Origin: Clostridiales bacterium
Lineage (GTDB): Bacteria; Bacillota; Clostridia; Lachnospirales; Lachnospiraceae
DNA length: 64,000 nt
Assembly: GCA_012735495.1 (NCBI GenBank)
Contig: JAAYHD010000044.1
Span: 1-64,000, forward strand
Direction: 5' to 3'
How positions within the stretch are numbered: position 1 is the stretch's first letter; each line of letters opens with the position of its first letter. Position numbers and translations under genes: made by a program. A model generated the notes under the pieces. It ran no database searches and was not told the origin of the DNA. It worked only from the letters and a program-made list of their open reading frames with translations. Of the stretch, positions 7,556-16,053 are shown one piece after another.

Positions 7556-7916
7556 GCTCACTTAGTATTCTTTCCAATTCAAGACATTCGGCACGGCTTA
7601 GATCCTGGTATCTAAGGTATTCCGAAAGGAATGTGTATAGGGAGCCGTTGTACATCTTATCGAGAAGCGCTTTTGTCTCAATGTTCTGTACTGTTCTTTT
7701 CGATATTGCCGCACGGCACATAAATCCGGGATCTTCCCTTTTAATTGCGCCTTTGTCAATCAGTCGTTTAATTACTGTATAAGTAGTATTTTTCTCCCAT
7801 CCTATATACTCTTTTATTATCTTGGAAATGTCTTTTGCAGCCAGAACCTTGTTGGACCATAACAGCTCCATAACATTAAGTTCGCCCTCGTGCAATCTGA
7901 TCTCAGATGCTGCCAC
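7545..7916 (-). CDS. BlaI/MecI/CopY-family transcriptional repressor
   Basis: A 123-residue DNA-binding protein. The winged helix is at about residues 5-70, with the family-like block ELNVMELLWSNKVLAAKDI and NTTYTVIKRLIDKGAIKRE; the rest is the dimerisation helix region (residues 75-123). BlaI and MecI repress beta-lactamase genes and are removed by the BlaR1/MecR1 protease; CopY responds to copper. Here there is no BlaR1-type sensor, no beta-lactamase and no copper gene beside it, and no CopY-type CXC pair is seen, so it is an orphan. Start is GTG with GGGGTG about 9 nt upstream. A near-match to the TTCTACANNTGTAGAA palindrome lies 31 bp upstream (7947-7962), which suggests self-repression. 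Confidence 0.85.
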   Translation of the reverse strand: MAASEIRLHEGELNVMELLWSNKVLAAKDISKIIKEYIGWEKNTTYTVIKRLIDKGAIKREDPGFMCRAAISKRTVQNIETKALLDKMYNGSLYTFLSEYLRYQDLSRAECLELERILSEQRF

Positions 7917-7946
7917 CTTATGTTACACCCCTTCGCAAATGATATG

Positions 7947-7962
7947 TTCGACTACTGTAGAA
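7947..7962. promoter_or_regulatory. Candidate BlaI-type operator
   Basis: TTCGACTACTGTAGAA matches TTCTACANNTGTAGAA at 12 of 14 defined positions and contains the palindrome CTACTGTAG. A second short palindrome, GTAGACTAC, is at 7988-7996. The place, just upstream of the repressor start, fits autoregulation as known for BlaI and MecI. Confidence 0.45.
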
Positions 7963-8090
7963 CTTAGAAAAATAATGAAATAATCAAGTAGACTACAAGT
8001 CTTTTGTTCCTGAAAAAATTTAATTATTTAAAGTGACAAAACTCTTCATTAATTGTAAATAAATGGTGCATATTATATACTATTTAAGTA

Positions 8091-8140
8091 GAAAAAATAA
8101 TAGCAATCAATCTACATAAGTAGATTTAAGGTTGCTATTA
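8091..8140 (-). terminator. Nested stem-loop, likely terminator of rluD/ATPase operon
   Basis: TAATAGCAA (8098-8106) pairs with 8132-8140, and inside it AATCTAC (8109-8115) pairs with 8120-8126. On the minus strand the structure is followed by TTTTTT (8097-8092). The apical part TCTACATAAGTAGA (8111-8124) differs by one base from the TCTACANNTGTAGA palindrome, so an operator function is an alternative. Confidence 0.55.
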
Positions 8141-8270
8141 TATTCTATAAGAATAGAACGCGAAAGTCAAGAGTATTTAATAAAATTTTTAACTAAATTA
8201 TTTCATAAATTTTACACGAGATTAAAAAAATGCTATATTCACTAAATATATAATATTTATGCAAAACATT

Positions 8271-9581
8271 TTATAAACAAAAAACGGCATAGTATGGAAC
8301 GTATTTTATATTACTGCTGTACTCAAAATTCCTGGATGATATTTTGATTGAGTAAGGGAATTCCATCTTCTGCTTTAAGACGCTGATACTCTTTGACCTT
8401 GTATTGTTATCACAGAATATCTCTACCGGTATATTGCTGCCCTCTTTTGGCAGGATGAAATCCACCTTGGCCATTGAATCGGATTCCCAGAACAGAATCG
8501 GATACCCGTTGGCTTTTATGGTTTGTGCTGTGAAGTTTTCAAGCAAAGCCCTGGTTATCTCTTTATCAGAAGGTGAATCGACAGGCGATGTATGGCAATT
8601 AAGCTGTGAATAAAGCATGCCGACATCGGGAAGATAAAGCTTAAAGCTTGTATAATCGTCTATGCTGAGAGCATTCTCTTCAATCAGGCTGTTAATATTA
8701 TTAAGCTCTTCGGTCGGGATTTTATAGCTTGGAATTACGTAATTCAGTTCCGAAAGGCTTTTAATTGCGTCCTTGTACATTGCATGGGTTGTACCCTTTC
8801 GGATCTGCTTATACTGGAACTTTTTATTGCTTTTTGAAAGCTGGTTCGGAAGGCTGCCAAGGACTTGCTGCATTTTTAACGCATCACTGTCGGGATAATT
8901 TGAGTTAAGGTAATAAAGGCCGGATCCCGCGAGCAGTTTATGCTGTTCCGGTACATTAAGCAGGCTTCCCAAGCTTACGTATTCATTTATTATAGCCGGC
9001 ATACCGCCTATCTGCAGATAAAGGTTAAAAAGTGCAAGAAGCTCTTTATGTACGATATCCGGTATTTTTTTATTCGTCTCAAAATGGGTTATTATAGTCT
9101 CTATATACCAATCGCTTGCAATCGCCACTAAAAACTCGTTAAACAGCAACGGATAAACAGGAATATGATAATACAGGTTCAGCTCGTTTTTGTTGACAGG
9201 ACCGCTGGTAATCGCAATAATCCTGGTGAACTCACCGGTATACTGCAGGGTTGAAAGTATATTGAAGGCATTCGGGCAGTATCCGATCTCGTCAAGAATG
9301 AGAATCCTGTCTTCGGCAAGGACGGATTCATCGGATTTTTCATCAATTTTAAAATAGTTAAGCAGGTTTTTTGAGACAGAAAAAGGGTTGCTGCTCGCAA
9401 AAATCTCGGATACACGCGGATCATGCTCAAAGTTAAGGTACAATATCTGCTTAAAAAAAGCCTTGGCAAAATCATATGCCAGATATGTTTTGCCTACGCC
9501 TTTCATTCCAGTTAATAGGGCCGGTTTTATGTCGGCTTCGCGATTCCATTTAAATAAGCTGTCTATTGCGTTTCTTTTCAC
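8271..9581 (-). CDS. AAA-type ATPase with DUF4143-like C-terminal domain
   Basis: A 436-residue ATP-binding protein of the widespread AAA/DUF4143 class, whose function is not established. Walker A is TGMKGVGKT at 24-32 and Walker B ILILDE at 93-98, followed by the family sequence GEFTRIIAITSG. The C-terminal third (about 330-436) resembles the nuclease-like fold of such proteins, with VDFILP and IPVEIFC spaced as in the family. Start is GTG with AAGGAG 8 nt upstream; it begins 12 nt after the rluD stop, so it is the last gene of that operon although unrelated in function. Such genes are often multicopy and horizontally spread. Confidence 0.75.
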   Translation of the reverse strand: MKRNAIDSLFKWNREADIKPALLTGMKGVGKTYLAYDFAKAFFKQILYLNFEHDPRVSEIFASSNPFSVSKNLLNYFKIDEKSDESVLAEDRILILDEIGYCPNAFNILSTLQYTGEFTRIIAITSGPVNKNELNLYYHIPVYPLLFNEFLVAIASDWYIETIITHFETNKKIPDIVHKELLALFNLYLQIGGMPAIINEYVSLGSLLNVPEQHKLLAGSGLYYLNSNYPDSDALKMQQVLGSLPNQLSKSNKKFQYKQIRKGTTHAMYKDAIKSLSELNYVIPSYKIPTEELNNINSLIEENALSIDDYTSFKLYLPDVGMLYSQLNCHTSPVDSPSDKEITRALLENFTAQTIKANGYPILFWESDSMAKVDFILPKEGSNIPVEIFCDNNTRSKSISVLKQKMEFPYSIKISSRNFEYSSNIKYVPYYAVFCL

Positions 9582-9593
9582 GTGGGGGTCTCC

Positions 9594-10559
9594 TTACAGT
9601 TTTCTAAGTTTACTCAGCAGCTCTGTAAAATAATCGGGCAGCGACGCCGTAAATTCCATGTATTCTTTAGTCCTTGGATGGATTATCCCAAGCACTCCGG
9701 CATGAAGTGCCTGGCCCTCCAGCTTGAATGGATCCTTCGAAGGGCCATAAACCGTATCGCCAAGTACCGGGTGGTTTATACTGGCCATGTGGACACGGAT
9801 CTGATGGGTCCGTCCGGTTTCAAGCTCACATTCAATAAAGGCATATTTGCCTCCAAGATTTTCTATTACCCGGTAATTGGTGGCCGCATATTTGCCGCTT
9901 TTAACGCCTGCAGCCATCATTTTGCGGTTCTTGGGATGCCTTCCTATGGTCTTTTCCACTCTTCCGCTGTCCGTATTAAATGTATTATATACCAAGGCAT
10001 AATATTTTCTTGTTATTGAGTGTTCCTTTAGCTGTTCGGCAATAAACCTGTGCGCCGTGTCGTTTTTGCAGGCAATTATCACACCGGTGGTATCCCTGTC
10101 AATGCGATGGACTATTCCAGGCCTTAAGACCCCGTTGATCCCGGATAACCGGCCCTTGCAGTGATACAACAGGGCGTTTACCAGTGTTCCGGATTCATGG
10201 CCCGGGGCGGGATGGACCACAAGGCCTTTTTGCTTGTTTACGGCTATTATATCCTCATCCTCATAAATAATATCAATGTCAATATTCTCAGGAACAACCT
10301 CAATATCCTTCGGTTCAGGAATGCATAATAAAATGTTTTCGCCTGCAGAAACCTTGTAATTGGCTTTTACAGCCCTTCCGCCGGCGGATACGCGTCCTTC
10401 GCCTATCAGCTTCTGAATGTATGACCTGGACATATCGTCAAGAACCGACGCAAGATATTTGTCAATCCGCTCGCCATCATACTCTTCATCAACAGTAAGC
10501 TCGACAGTTTCACCGTTTTCGGACACTTCCATAAGATCATCATCCAAAAAATCCATCAT
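9594..10559 (-). CDS. rluD: 23S rRNA pseudouridine synthase, RluD family
   Basis: Converts uridines to pseudouridines in 23S rRNA. The 321-residue protein has an S4 RNA-binding domain at about 28-80, starting with the DGERIDKYLAS segment, and a catalytic domain with HRIDRDTTG at 151-159; the catalytic aspartate is D154. The C-terminal parts ETGRTHQIRVHMA and GHPVLGD-like SINHPVLGDTVYG are intact. The order lspA-rluD is classic in Firmicutes. Its ATG overlaps the lspA stop (ATGA), so it is translationally coupled. Exact target uridines may differ from E. coli RluD, and the gene can equally be called rluD-like ylyB. Confidence 0.92.
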   Translation of the reverse strand: MMDFLDDDLMEVSENGETVELTVDEEYDGERIDKYLASVLDDMSRSYIQKLIGEGRVSAGGRAVKANYKVSAGENILLCIPEPKDIEVVPENIDIDIIYEDEDIIAVNKQKGLVVHPAPGHESGTLVNALLYHCKGRLSGINGVLRPGIVHRIDRDTTGVIIACKNDTAHRFIAEQLKEHSITRKYYALVYNTFNTDSGRVEKTIGRHPKNRKMMAAGVKSGKYAATNYRVIENLGGKYAFIECELETGRTHQIRVHMASINHPVLGDTVYGPSKDPFKLEGQALHAGVLGIIHPRTKEYMEFTASLPDYFTELLSKLRKL

Positions 10560-11188
10560 TCCTGATTATCCACCCCTGAATCCTGGGTCTTGCCTTCCTC
10601 TGTTCCAGGCTCAGCTCCCCGGTATAAGTCGTCACTGGATATTGTTTCGCGCGATTTTTCATCGCTGGTTTCAGATTCATTCACCTTGGGTTTTCTCTTT
10701 AATATTCCGTCAAGGAACGCGAAATCCTCTTCCTTGTAATAAAAAATACCGAGTATCAAAAGCAAAATGCTGCACACCGTCAGGTAACTGTCCGCCAGGT
10801 TGAATATCGGAAAGTCAATCAGTTCAAAATAAATGAAATCAACTACATATTTCAGTGAAATACGGTCTATAAGATTTCCTGCGGCACCCGCCATGATAAA
10901 GACCCATATTATCTGTATGGGCAGGTACCTCCTTTTCTGTGGAACCTTAAAATATACAAATAGAATAAGAAAGCCCAATATTATTGATATGACAGTCAAA
11001 AAGGCTGTTTTTCCGGTCATAATGCCCCATACGGCGCCGGTATTCTCGTGATACTGAAGCTTTAACACACCCGGTATAATACTGACAGGCCCGTTCTTTT
11101 TCAGGAATGTACGGGCCCAATATTTACTTGCCTGATCGGCAAGCACCAATAATATAAGATAAATAAAATGCCTTATGCGCTGTTTCAT
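10556..11188 (-). CDS. lspA: Lipoprotein signal peptidase (SPase II)
   Basis: Membrane aspartyl protease that removes signal peptides of prolipoproteins after lipid transfer to the cysteine. Four hydrophobic segments are seen (about 7-24, 61-81, 92-108, 134-151). Family blocks ADQASK, ENTGAVWG, GAAGNLIDR, VVDF and FNLADS are present, with the catalytic pair D117 and D133. At 210 residues it is about 50 longer than usual: residues 160-210 form a hydrophilic acidic tail rich in S, E and D that does not belong to the family core. RBS CGGAGC before the ATG. The last codons overlap rluD. Confidence 0.93.
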   Translation of the reverse strand: MKQRIRHFIYLILLVLADQASKYWARTFLKKNGPVSIIPGVLKLQYHENTGAVWGIMTGKTAFLTVISIILGFLILFVYFKVPQKRRYLPIQIIWVFIMAGAAGNLIDRISLKYVVDFIYFELIDFPIFNLADSYLTVCSILLLILGIFYYKEEDFAFLDGILKRKPKVNESETSDEKSRETISSDDLYRGAEPGTEEGKTQDSGVDNQE

Positions 11189-11232
11189 ATGGTTTGCTCC
11201 GTTTTATACAATTTAGATTATTATCTTGCTGA

Positions 11233-12336
11233 TTAATCATTATCCTGTCGAAGGATAAACTCTATGGCTTCCATCATCTCTTCCCTGGTAACTCCGGTGT
11301 CAATGACGGCATTTCCAATATCCTGAAGAAGAATGAATTTGATTTTATCGGTCTGCATCTTCTTGTCAACCAGCGTGACATTATATATATCATCAGGCTT
11401 TAAACCGCCGACTTGAACAGGAAGACCATAGGATTTAATCAGATCAAGTATTCCGTCAAGCTCAGCCCTTGATATATATCCACGCTTGCTGGAGATATAG
11501 GCCGCTGCAGCCATTCCGACCGCGACGCATTCCCCGTGAAGAAGTTCAAAGCCCATCAGTTTTTCAACGGCATGTCCAATTGTATGGCCGAAATTTAGAA
11601 GCGCCCTCTCTCCCTGCTCCCTGGGATCGCTTTCGACCAGGTTTTTCTTGATATTTGTGCTTATATATATCATTTTTTTAAGGATCTCGTAGTCCAGTAA
11701 ACGGACGGCGTCCAGGTTCGAAGACAGCCATTCATATAATGCCTTATCCCTTATAAGTCCATGCTTGATTATTTCAGCCATGCCAGCATTAAACTGCCTT
11801 TCAGGAAGTGTGTTCAGCGTGGAAAGGTTCATATATACAAGCTTTGGCTGATGAAATGCCCCGACCATATTCTTATATGCCATGAAATCCACACCGGTCT
11901 TTCCACCGATGCTGGAATCCGCCATGGCGAGCAGGGTCGTCGGAATCTGGATGAATTCAATACCACGCATATATGTGGCAGCGGCATATCCGGCCAAATC
12001 CCCGACCACGCCTCCGCCAAGGGCAATTATTATATCCTTCCTGTCAAAACGGTTATCTATAAGGCTTTTATAAACCAACTTTACGGTATCAAGATTCTTG
12101 TTTTCCTCACCGGCATCAAATGTAATGCTTTTAACTTCTTTAGCCATGGGCTTTATAAGCTGTAAGCAGTCATAGATATAAAGCGGCCCGACAATGCTGT
12201 CTGATATAATCATAAAACGCCTGCCTTCAAGCCCAAGCTCTGCCAGGGTATCACTAAGCAGCGAAAAATCCTTGCTGAAAATTATTTGGTATGCGGGTTT
12301 TCCTTCATAAGTAACAGTGATTTTATCCTGATACAT
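11233..12336 (-). CDS. aroB: 3-Dehydroquinate synthase
   Basis: Second step of the shikimate pathway: turns DAHP into 3-dehydroquinate with NAD and a metal ion. The 367 residues are normal. The NAD-binding loop GGGVVGDLAG is at 107-116, followed by the family blocks RGIEFIQIPTTLLAMADSS and GGKTGVD; metal-binding residues lie in AEIIKHGLI and FGHTIGHAVE. It sits between divIVA and lspA, apparently in one operon, away from other aro genes, which is unusual. The RBS is weak. Its product feeds aromatic amino acid and folate synthesis. Confidence 0.95.
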   Translation of the reverse strand: MYQDKITVTYEGKPAYQIIFSKDFSLLSDTLAELGLEGRRFMIISDSIVGPLYIYDCLQLIKPMAKEVKSITFDAGEENKNLDTVKLVYKSLIDNRFDRKDIIIALGGGVVGDLAGYAAATYMRGIEFIQIPTTLLAMADSSIGGKTGVDFMAYKNMVGAFHQPKLVYMNLSTLNTLPERQFNAGMAEIIKHGLIRDKALYEWLSSNLDAVRLLDYEILKKMIYISTNIKKNLVESDPREQGERALLNFGHTIGHAVEKLMGFELLHGECVAVGMAAAAYISSKRGYISRAELDGILDLIKSYGLPVQVGGLKPDDIYNVTLVDKKMQTDKIKFILLQDIGNAVIDTGVTREEMMEAIEFILRQDND

Positions 12337-12404
12337 AATAATTGCATAACCACATCCGAAAAAATGCGTAGACGGGGTTATGCTTCCTCCTTACAACCTA
12401 TTAT

Positions 12405-13025
12405 TTATAATTCTTCATCTATTGAGATAAACTCAAAAGCATCCTCATTGTCATGGGAAGCCTTCGCGTTGGTATCCATATTGCCTTTATTCTCCGCGCT
12501 GCTTTTTTCGCCTGAATCATCCTGATTTTCAGGCATGGCTTGAGTTTCGGGGGTTTCCTTATATGAAAAGTCAATTGTATTAATCTGGAAACTCTCGCTG
12601 TTTATAAGCTCCAATTGCGCGTTTAAAAGATTCTTAAACTCGGCTTTGAACAAATTATACTGCTTTAATAAGTTAATGGTCTTATGCTCAAGTATTTCGC
12701 ATTGATTTAAAGCTCTTGCTTCAATCATTTTTGCGTTAGCCTTGGCATTGCTCTCAATAGCCTCCGCTTCCTTGAATGCGTTATTCTTGATATCCTGTGC
12801 GGTTTTTTCGGCAATTACAAGAGCTTTCTGGAGGGTCTTTTCTATGGACTTATAGTAGCTGATGCTGTCGGTAAGATCCTTAACCTGCTTGCTTAGCTTT
12901 TCATTCTCGGCAAGAAGCTTTTCATAATCCTCCGACAACTCCTGAAGGAACTGCTCTACATCCTTCTTATCATACCCTAATCCGTTCTTAAAGGTTTTCT
13001 CTTTGATTTCAGATGGGGTCAGCAT
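12405..13025 (-). CDS. divIVA: DivIVA-family cell division/polarity protein
   Basis: Coiled-coil protein that binds curved membrane at septa and poles. The N-terminal membrane-binding part is clear: LTPSEIKEKTFKNGLGYD (residues 2-19) then DVEQFLQ, followed by a long coiled coil (about 25-110). A second helical region spans to about 150, and the tail from 150 to 206 is acidic and disordered-looking, an extension beyond a minimal DivIVA. AGGAGG is 8 nt from the ATG. It follows sepF on the same strand with 89 bp between, too short for the ylmG/ylmH genes that often lie there. Minicell genes minCDE are also in this window. Confidence 0.93.
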   Translation of the reverse strand: MLTPSEIKEKTFKNGLGYDKKDVEQFLQELSEDYEKLLAENEKLSKQVKDLTDSISYYKSIEKTLQKALVIAEKTAQDIKNNAFKEAEAIESNAKANAKMIEARALNQCEILEHKTINLLKQYNLFKAEFKNLLNAQLELINSESFQINTIDFSYKETPETQAMPENQDDSGEKSSAENKGNMDTNAKASHDNEDAFEFISIDEEL

Positions 13026-13114
13026 TATAATACTCCTCCTGCTTTAACTCATTTATATATTCCTTCAATGGCAGAACCGGCTCAATAGTATCTGTGTATA
13101 GGATACATCACTGA

Positions 13115-13660
13115 TTAGAATTTTGAATTAAAGGTTGGAGGGTCGAAATTGTCATCCTTGATCATATCGAGATAGTCACCCGATATATCCACCGTATCCG
13201 GGGAAACGATAAATATGCTGCTTGAAATCCGATGAAGCTTTCCGTTGATGGCATAAACGGATCCGGATACGAAATCCATAGTCCTTTGAGCCTGATAATC
13301 GTCAACGCCTTCAAGATTAATAACTGTAGCTCTTCCGGTTAGGAGCATGTCGCAAATCACCTGGGAGTCTTCAAAAGATGTAGGCTTGATGATGCAAACC
13401 TCAAGTCCCTTTGGAGTTGATCTCATAGGGACAACCTTGCTTGCCGGGCGTCTCTCCACACTCTTCATCCTCTCTTTTTTATTATCATTTGAGCTTTGTA
13501 CTCTTGATTGCTGACGACTCTGGGCAGAATCGGCATCCTCAGCCAATCTGGATTTCCTGGATTCAATCATTTCGTCCTCATCATCAAGAACATCGTCTTC
13601 AAAATAATCGTCTTCGGTTAACTTCATTGAATTCAAAAAATTCTTAAAAATGTTAGGCAT
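13115..13660 (-). CDS. sepF: Cell division protein SepF
   Basis: Membrane anchor and bundler of FtsZ at the septum. The N terminus is an amphipathic helix (MPNIFKNFLNSMKL) that would bind membrane, then a linker of about 60 residues rich in D, E, S and R, then the DUF552 core from about residue 85 (VCIIKPTSFEDSQVICDML, GRATVINLEG, QRTMDFVSGSVYAINGK). 181 residues is usual. GGGAGAG precedes the ATG. It stands 34 bp after yggS, the common order in Firmicutes. Confidence 0.95.
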   Translation of the reverse strand: MPNIFKNFLNSMKLTEDDYFEDDVLDDEDEMIESRKSRLAEDADSAQSRQQSRVQSSNDNKKERMKSVERRPASKVVPMRSTPKGLEVCIIKPTSFEDSQVICDMLLTGRATVINLEGVDDYQAQRTMDFVSGSVYAINGKLHRISSSIFIVSPDTVDISGDYLDMIKDDNFDPPTFNSKF

Positions 13661-13693
13661 CGTAATGACTCTCCCATCTATAATAACAATATT

Positions 13694-14428
13694 TTATTTT
13701 ATGGAGTAGCTTCTTTCACCAAATATGCCGGTACCTATTCTTACCATCGTAGCTCCCTCTTCCACCGCCACTTCAAAATCTCCCGTCATGCCCATTGAAA
13801 GAGTGTCAAAGCTGTCCGGATTAAAATAGATATCCGTAAGTCCATTATCAATGTTTTTTGTTTTTATGTCAATAAATAATTGTCGCATTTTACTAAAATA
13901 CTTTCTATTTTTTTCAGGGTCGTCAACGTACGGTGCAATTGCCATGAGACCTCTTATCCGTAGATGGGGAAGCTTGATTAACTCCATGAAAAGAGACATA
14001 AGCTCCTCCTCAGCGACTCCGAATTTCGTATCTTCTCTGGCGATATTGAGCTGGATTAAGACATCACAAACCAGGTTCTTCTTTGACGCTTCCTGTTCAA
14101 TCATCTGGCCGAGCCGTAAAGAATCCACGGAATGAATAAGCACCGCCTTGTCTATAGCCTGTTTAACCTTGTTTCGCTGCAGATGCCCTATAAGATGCCA
14201 GTTTATATCAGTGCATACGCCTTTCAGGCCTTCGTATTTCTGTACCAACTCCTGTACCTTGTTTTCACCGAAATGCCGGATTCCAAGGTTATATGCTTCT
14301 TCAACCGCGGTGGGCGGCTGGGTTTTGCTGACCGCAATAAGTGTTACTTCGGAAGGGCTTCTGCCGGCTCTGGCACAGGCAGCCTCAATTCTTTCCAATG
14401 TGTTGTCAATCCGTTCCCTGAGTGTCAT
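13694..14428 (-). CDS. YggS/YlmE-family PLP homeostasis protein
   Basis: Binds pyridoxal phosphate and helps keep vitamin B6 and amino-acid balance; a TIM barrel without a proven reaction (COG0325). From the second ATG at 14428, the PLP lysine is K35 in VTLIAVSKTQP, and family blocks HFGENKVQEL, WHLIGHLQRNK, RGLMAI and LSMGMTGDFEVAVEEGATMVRIG are intact. An ATG six bases earlier is too close to AGGGAG (2 nt); the second is 8 nt away and is preferred. The RBS overlaps the stop of the upstream gene, so they are coupled. It precedes sepF as in many Gram-positives. Confidence 0.93.
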   Translation of the reverse strand: MTLRERIDNTLERIEAACARAGRSPSEVTLIAVSKTQPPTAVEEAYNLGIRHFGENKVQELVQKYEGLKGVCTDINWHLIGHLQRNKVKQAIDKAVLIHSVDSLRLGQMIEQEASKKNLVCDVLIQLNIAREDTKFGVAEEELMSLFMELIKLPHLRIRGLMAIAPYVDDPEKNRKYFSKMRQLFIDIKTKNIDNGLTDIYFNPDSFDTLSMGMTGDFEVAVEEGATMVRIGTGIFGERSYSIK

Positions 14429-14440
14429 ATGCATTACTCC

Positions 14441-15832
14441 CTAGTATATGATTTTTTGCTCAACGACCGTATTCGCATCCAGCGCAATGTGATCGTAAAG
14501 CGATAAACCGTAAGAAGTATTCTTGTCCACTATGCAGTATTCCTCGTTCTGATACAGGATTTCCACCCTCTTGAACACGGCATATCCCATATTTACATTA
14601 TACACCCCAGTAAGCTTTCCCGTCATAGATAATTGGTACCTGTTGCCGTCGGTGGAACGGATCCATGTACCGGGGGAGAACTGGTTGGTATCCACGTAGC
14701 CGTACATGTCATCCTGGTAGTATATATCCACAGCAGTGAATAACAGCTTGACATCACCGGTATCCTTATCGTATTCTTCCCTGACAAGGCCCTTTTCATT
14801 GCTGTTTCCGCCTTCGGTAAAGTATGTCAGCGGCACAAGATAAAAATCCTTTGTGGTAAGCGCGGACAGCGGCACCTTAAGTCCATATATGTTTTCAAAG
14901 TGAAGCTCGATATCCAAAAACCTGTATTTCAGGTAATTTGGAAGGTACTTGTCCATGGTAAGCTCCGCATAATACGCCGAGTCCAAGGGATTCTGATATA
15001 TGCTGACCGGTGCAGATACTGTGAAATTATCATTCAGTATCGTAAATTCTATAGTGCTTTTTCCCTGGAGCTTTTCATACTGCTCGTCCGTCAAAGGAAA
15101 TATTATGGACCAGGTTTCGGAAGTAACTATCTTGTACACCGGTGTATCGATGGCCATCATTTCCGTGGTTCGAAGGGGTATGCTCTTGTATTTTGACGTA
15201 TCGAACATATCCTTTGTTACGGTTTCCCTGGTAACCGTCTCGTAATTATCCATGTAATATGAAACTATGCCGCTTGTGTCGCTGCTAAAAACCTCGTATG
15301 AATACCTGAAGCCGGTATTCTCTTCTATTTGCCGTCCCTTTTCTATCATTGCCTGGTTCAGCATCTCAATCAGGGTGCTTTCCACATCGGACCTAAAGTC
15401 ATAAACATATGTAAAATCATAATCGGAATACCGGGAATAGAACTTCTTAAACTCATACTGAAGCTGCTTCGAGTTTTCACCAGAAAGCATCAGCATGTCG
15501 TCGCTTTCCGTTATATAATCCATGATATCGGTGCTGTCATCCACGGAAAAAACCGTTGAGTTTTTGGCAACCCTTGAGCCTTCTTTTAGGAAGTAATAAA
15601 TGTAGCCTGCTTTCGGGGTGTAAACAAGCCTTTCCTGGCGCAGGATAAGCCCTGTAACACGGCTGTTGGTGGTATTATACCCCTCTTGTACCTCATAGAT
15701 GGATATATGCTCTTTTGTAAAATAAATATATATATTAATGGAAATGTATATAAAGAGTATTAAGAAGATGATTATGCCGACATTTAATGTTCTGCGCCTT
15801 TTGAATTTTACAACCCTGCCGCTTTTACTCAA
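14441..15832 (-). CDS. HlyD-like membrane protein of the ylm cluster
   Basis: A bitopic membrane protein: basic N terminus with KFKRRR, one hydrophobic segment (about residues 18-40 from the TTG at 15832), then a large extracytoplasmic part. The external part has a lipoyl/barrel-sandwich look (TGLILRQERLVYTPKAGYI, SRVAKNSTVFSVDD, and later SIIFPLTDEQYEKLQG), as in HlyD/RND adaptor proteins. No partner transporter is beside it. Similar genes occur upstream of yggS-sepF in Clostridia, so a cell envelope or division role is likely but unproven. A longer reading starts at TTG 15859; GGAGG spaced 7 nt before TTG 15832 favours the shorter. Confidence 0.7.
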   Translation of the reverse strand: MSKSGRVVKFKRRRTLNVGIIIFLILFIYISINIYIYFTKEHISIYEVQEGYNTTNSRVTGLILRQERLVYTPKAGYIYYFLKEGSRVAKNSTVFSVDDSTDIMDYITESDDMLMLSGENSKQLQYEFKKFYSRYSDYDFTYVYDFRSDVESTLIEMLNQAMIEKGRQIEENTGFRYSYEVFSSDTSGIVSYYMDNYETVTRETVTKDMFDTSKYKSIPLRTTEMMAIDTPVYKIVTSETWSIIFPLTDEQYEKLQGKSTIEFTILNDNFTVSAPVSIYQNPLDSAYYAELTMDKYLPNYLKYRFLDIELHFENIYGLKVPLSALTTKDFYLVPLTYFTEGGNSNEKGLVREEYDKDTGDVKLLFTAVDIYYQDDMYGYVDTNQFSPGTWIRSTDGNRYQLSMTGKLTGVYNVNMGYAVFKRVEILYQNEEYCIVDKNTSYGLSLYDHIALDANTVVEQKIIY

Positions 15833-15887
15833 GCTTATGCCTCCATCAACCCGATACAATATGTACCGTTAACTTCCATTAAAATAT

Positions 15888-15916
15888 ATTATACTTAATA
15901 AAACAGGCGGTTACAA
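15888..15916 (-). promoter_or_regulatory. Sigma-A promoter of HlyD/yggS/sepF operon
   Basis: On the minus strand TTGTAA (15916-15911) and a perfect TATAAT (15893-15888) are 17 bp apart. The start site would be near 15881, giving a leader of about 50 nt to the TTG at 15832. No operator-like structure is seen. Confidence 0.6.
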
Positions 15917-16053
15917 GTTATATATTTCAAATAACCATGCATAAAGACGGTAAATATGGAAAATATAAAAACAGAGATATTTCTCGGAATAGAAATAATA
16001 ATAAATACAATACTAATAATTAGTCAGTTGAATGTCATGAAGGAGGTTTTTAT

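Larger units (their letters stand above)
7917..8270. other. Intergenic region with repressor sites and terminator
   Basis: This 354-bp stretch has no gene. It carries the presumed promoter of the repressor gene with palindromic sites at 7947-7962 and about 7988-7996, and the nested hairpin at 8091-8140 that should end the operon to its right. The rest is AT-rich without clear structure. Confidence 0.6.
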
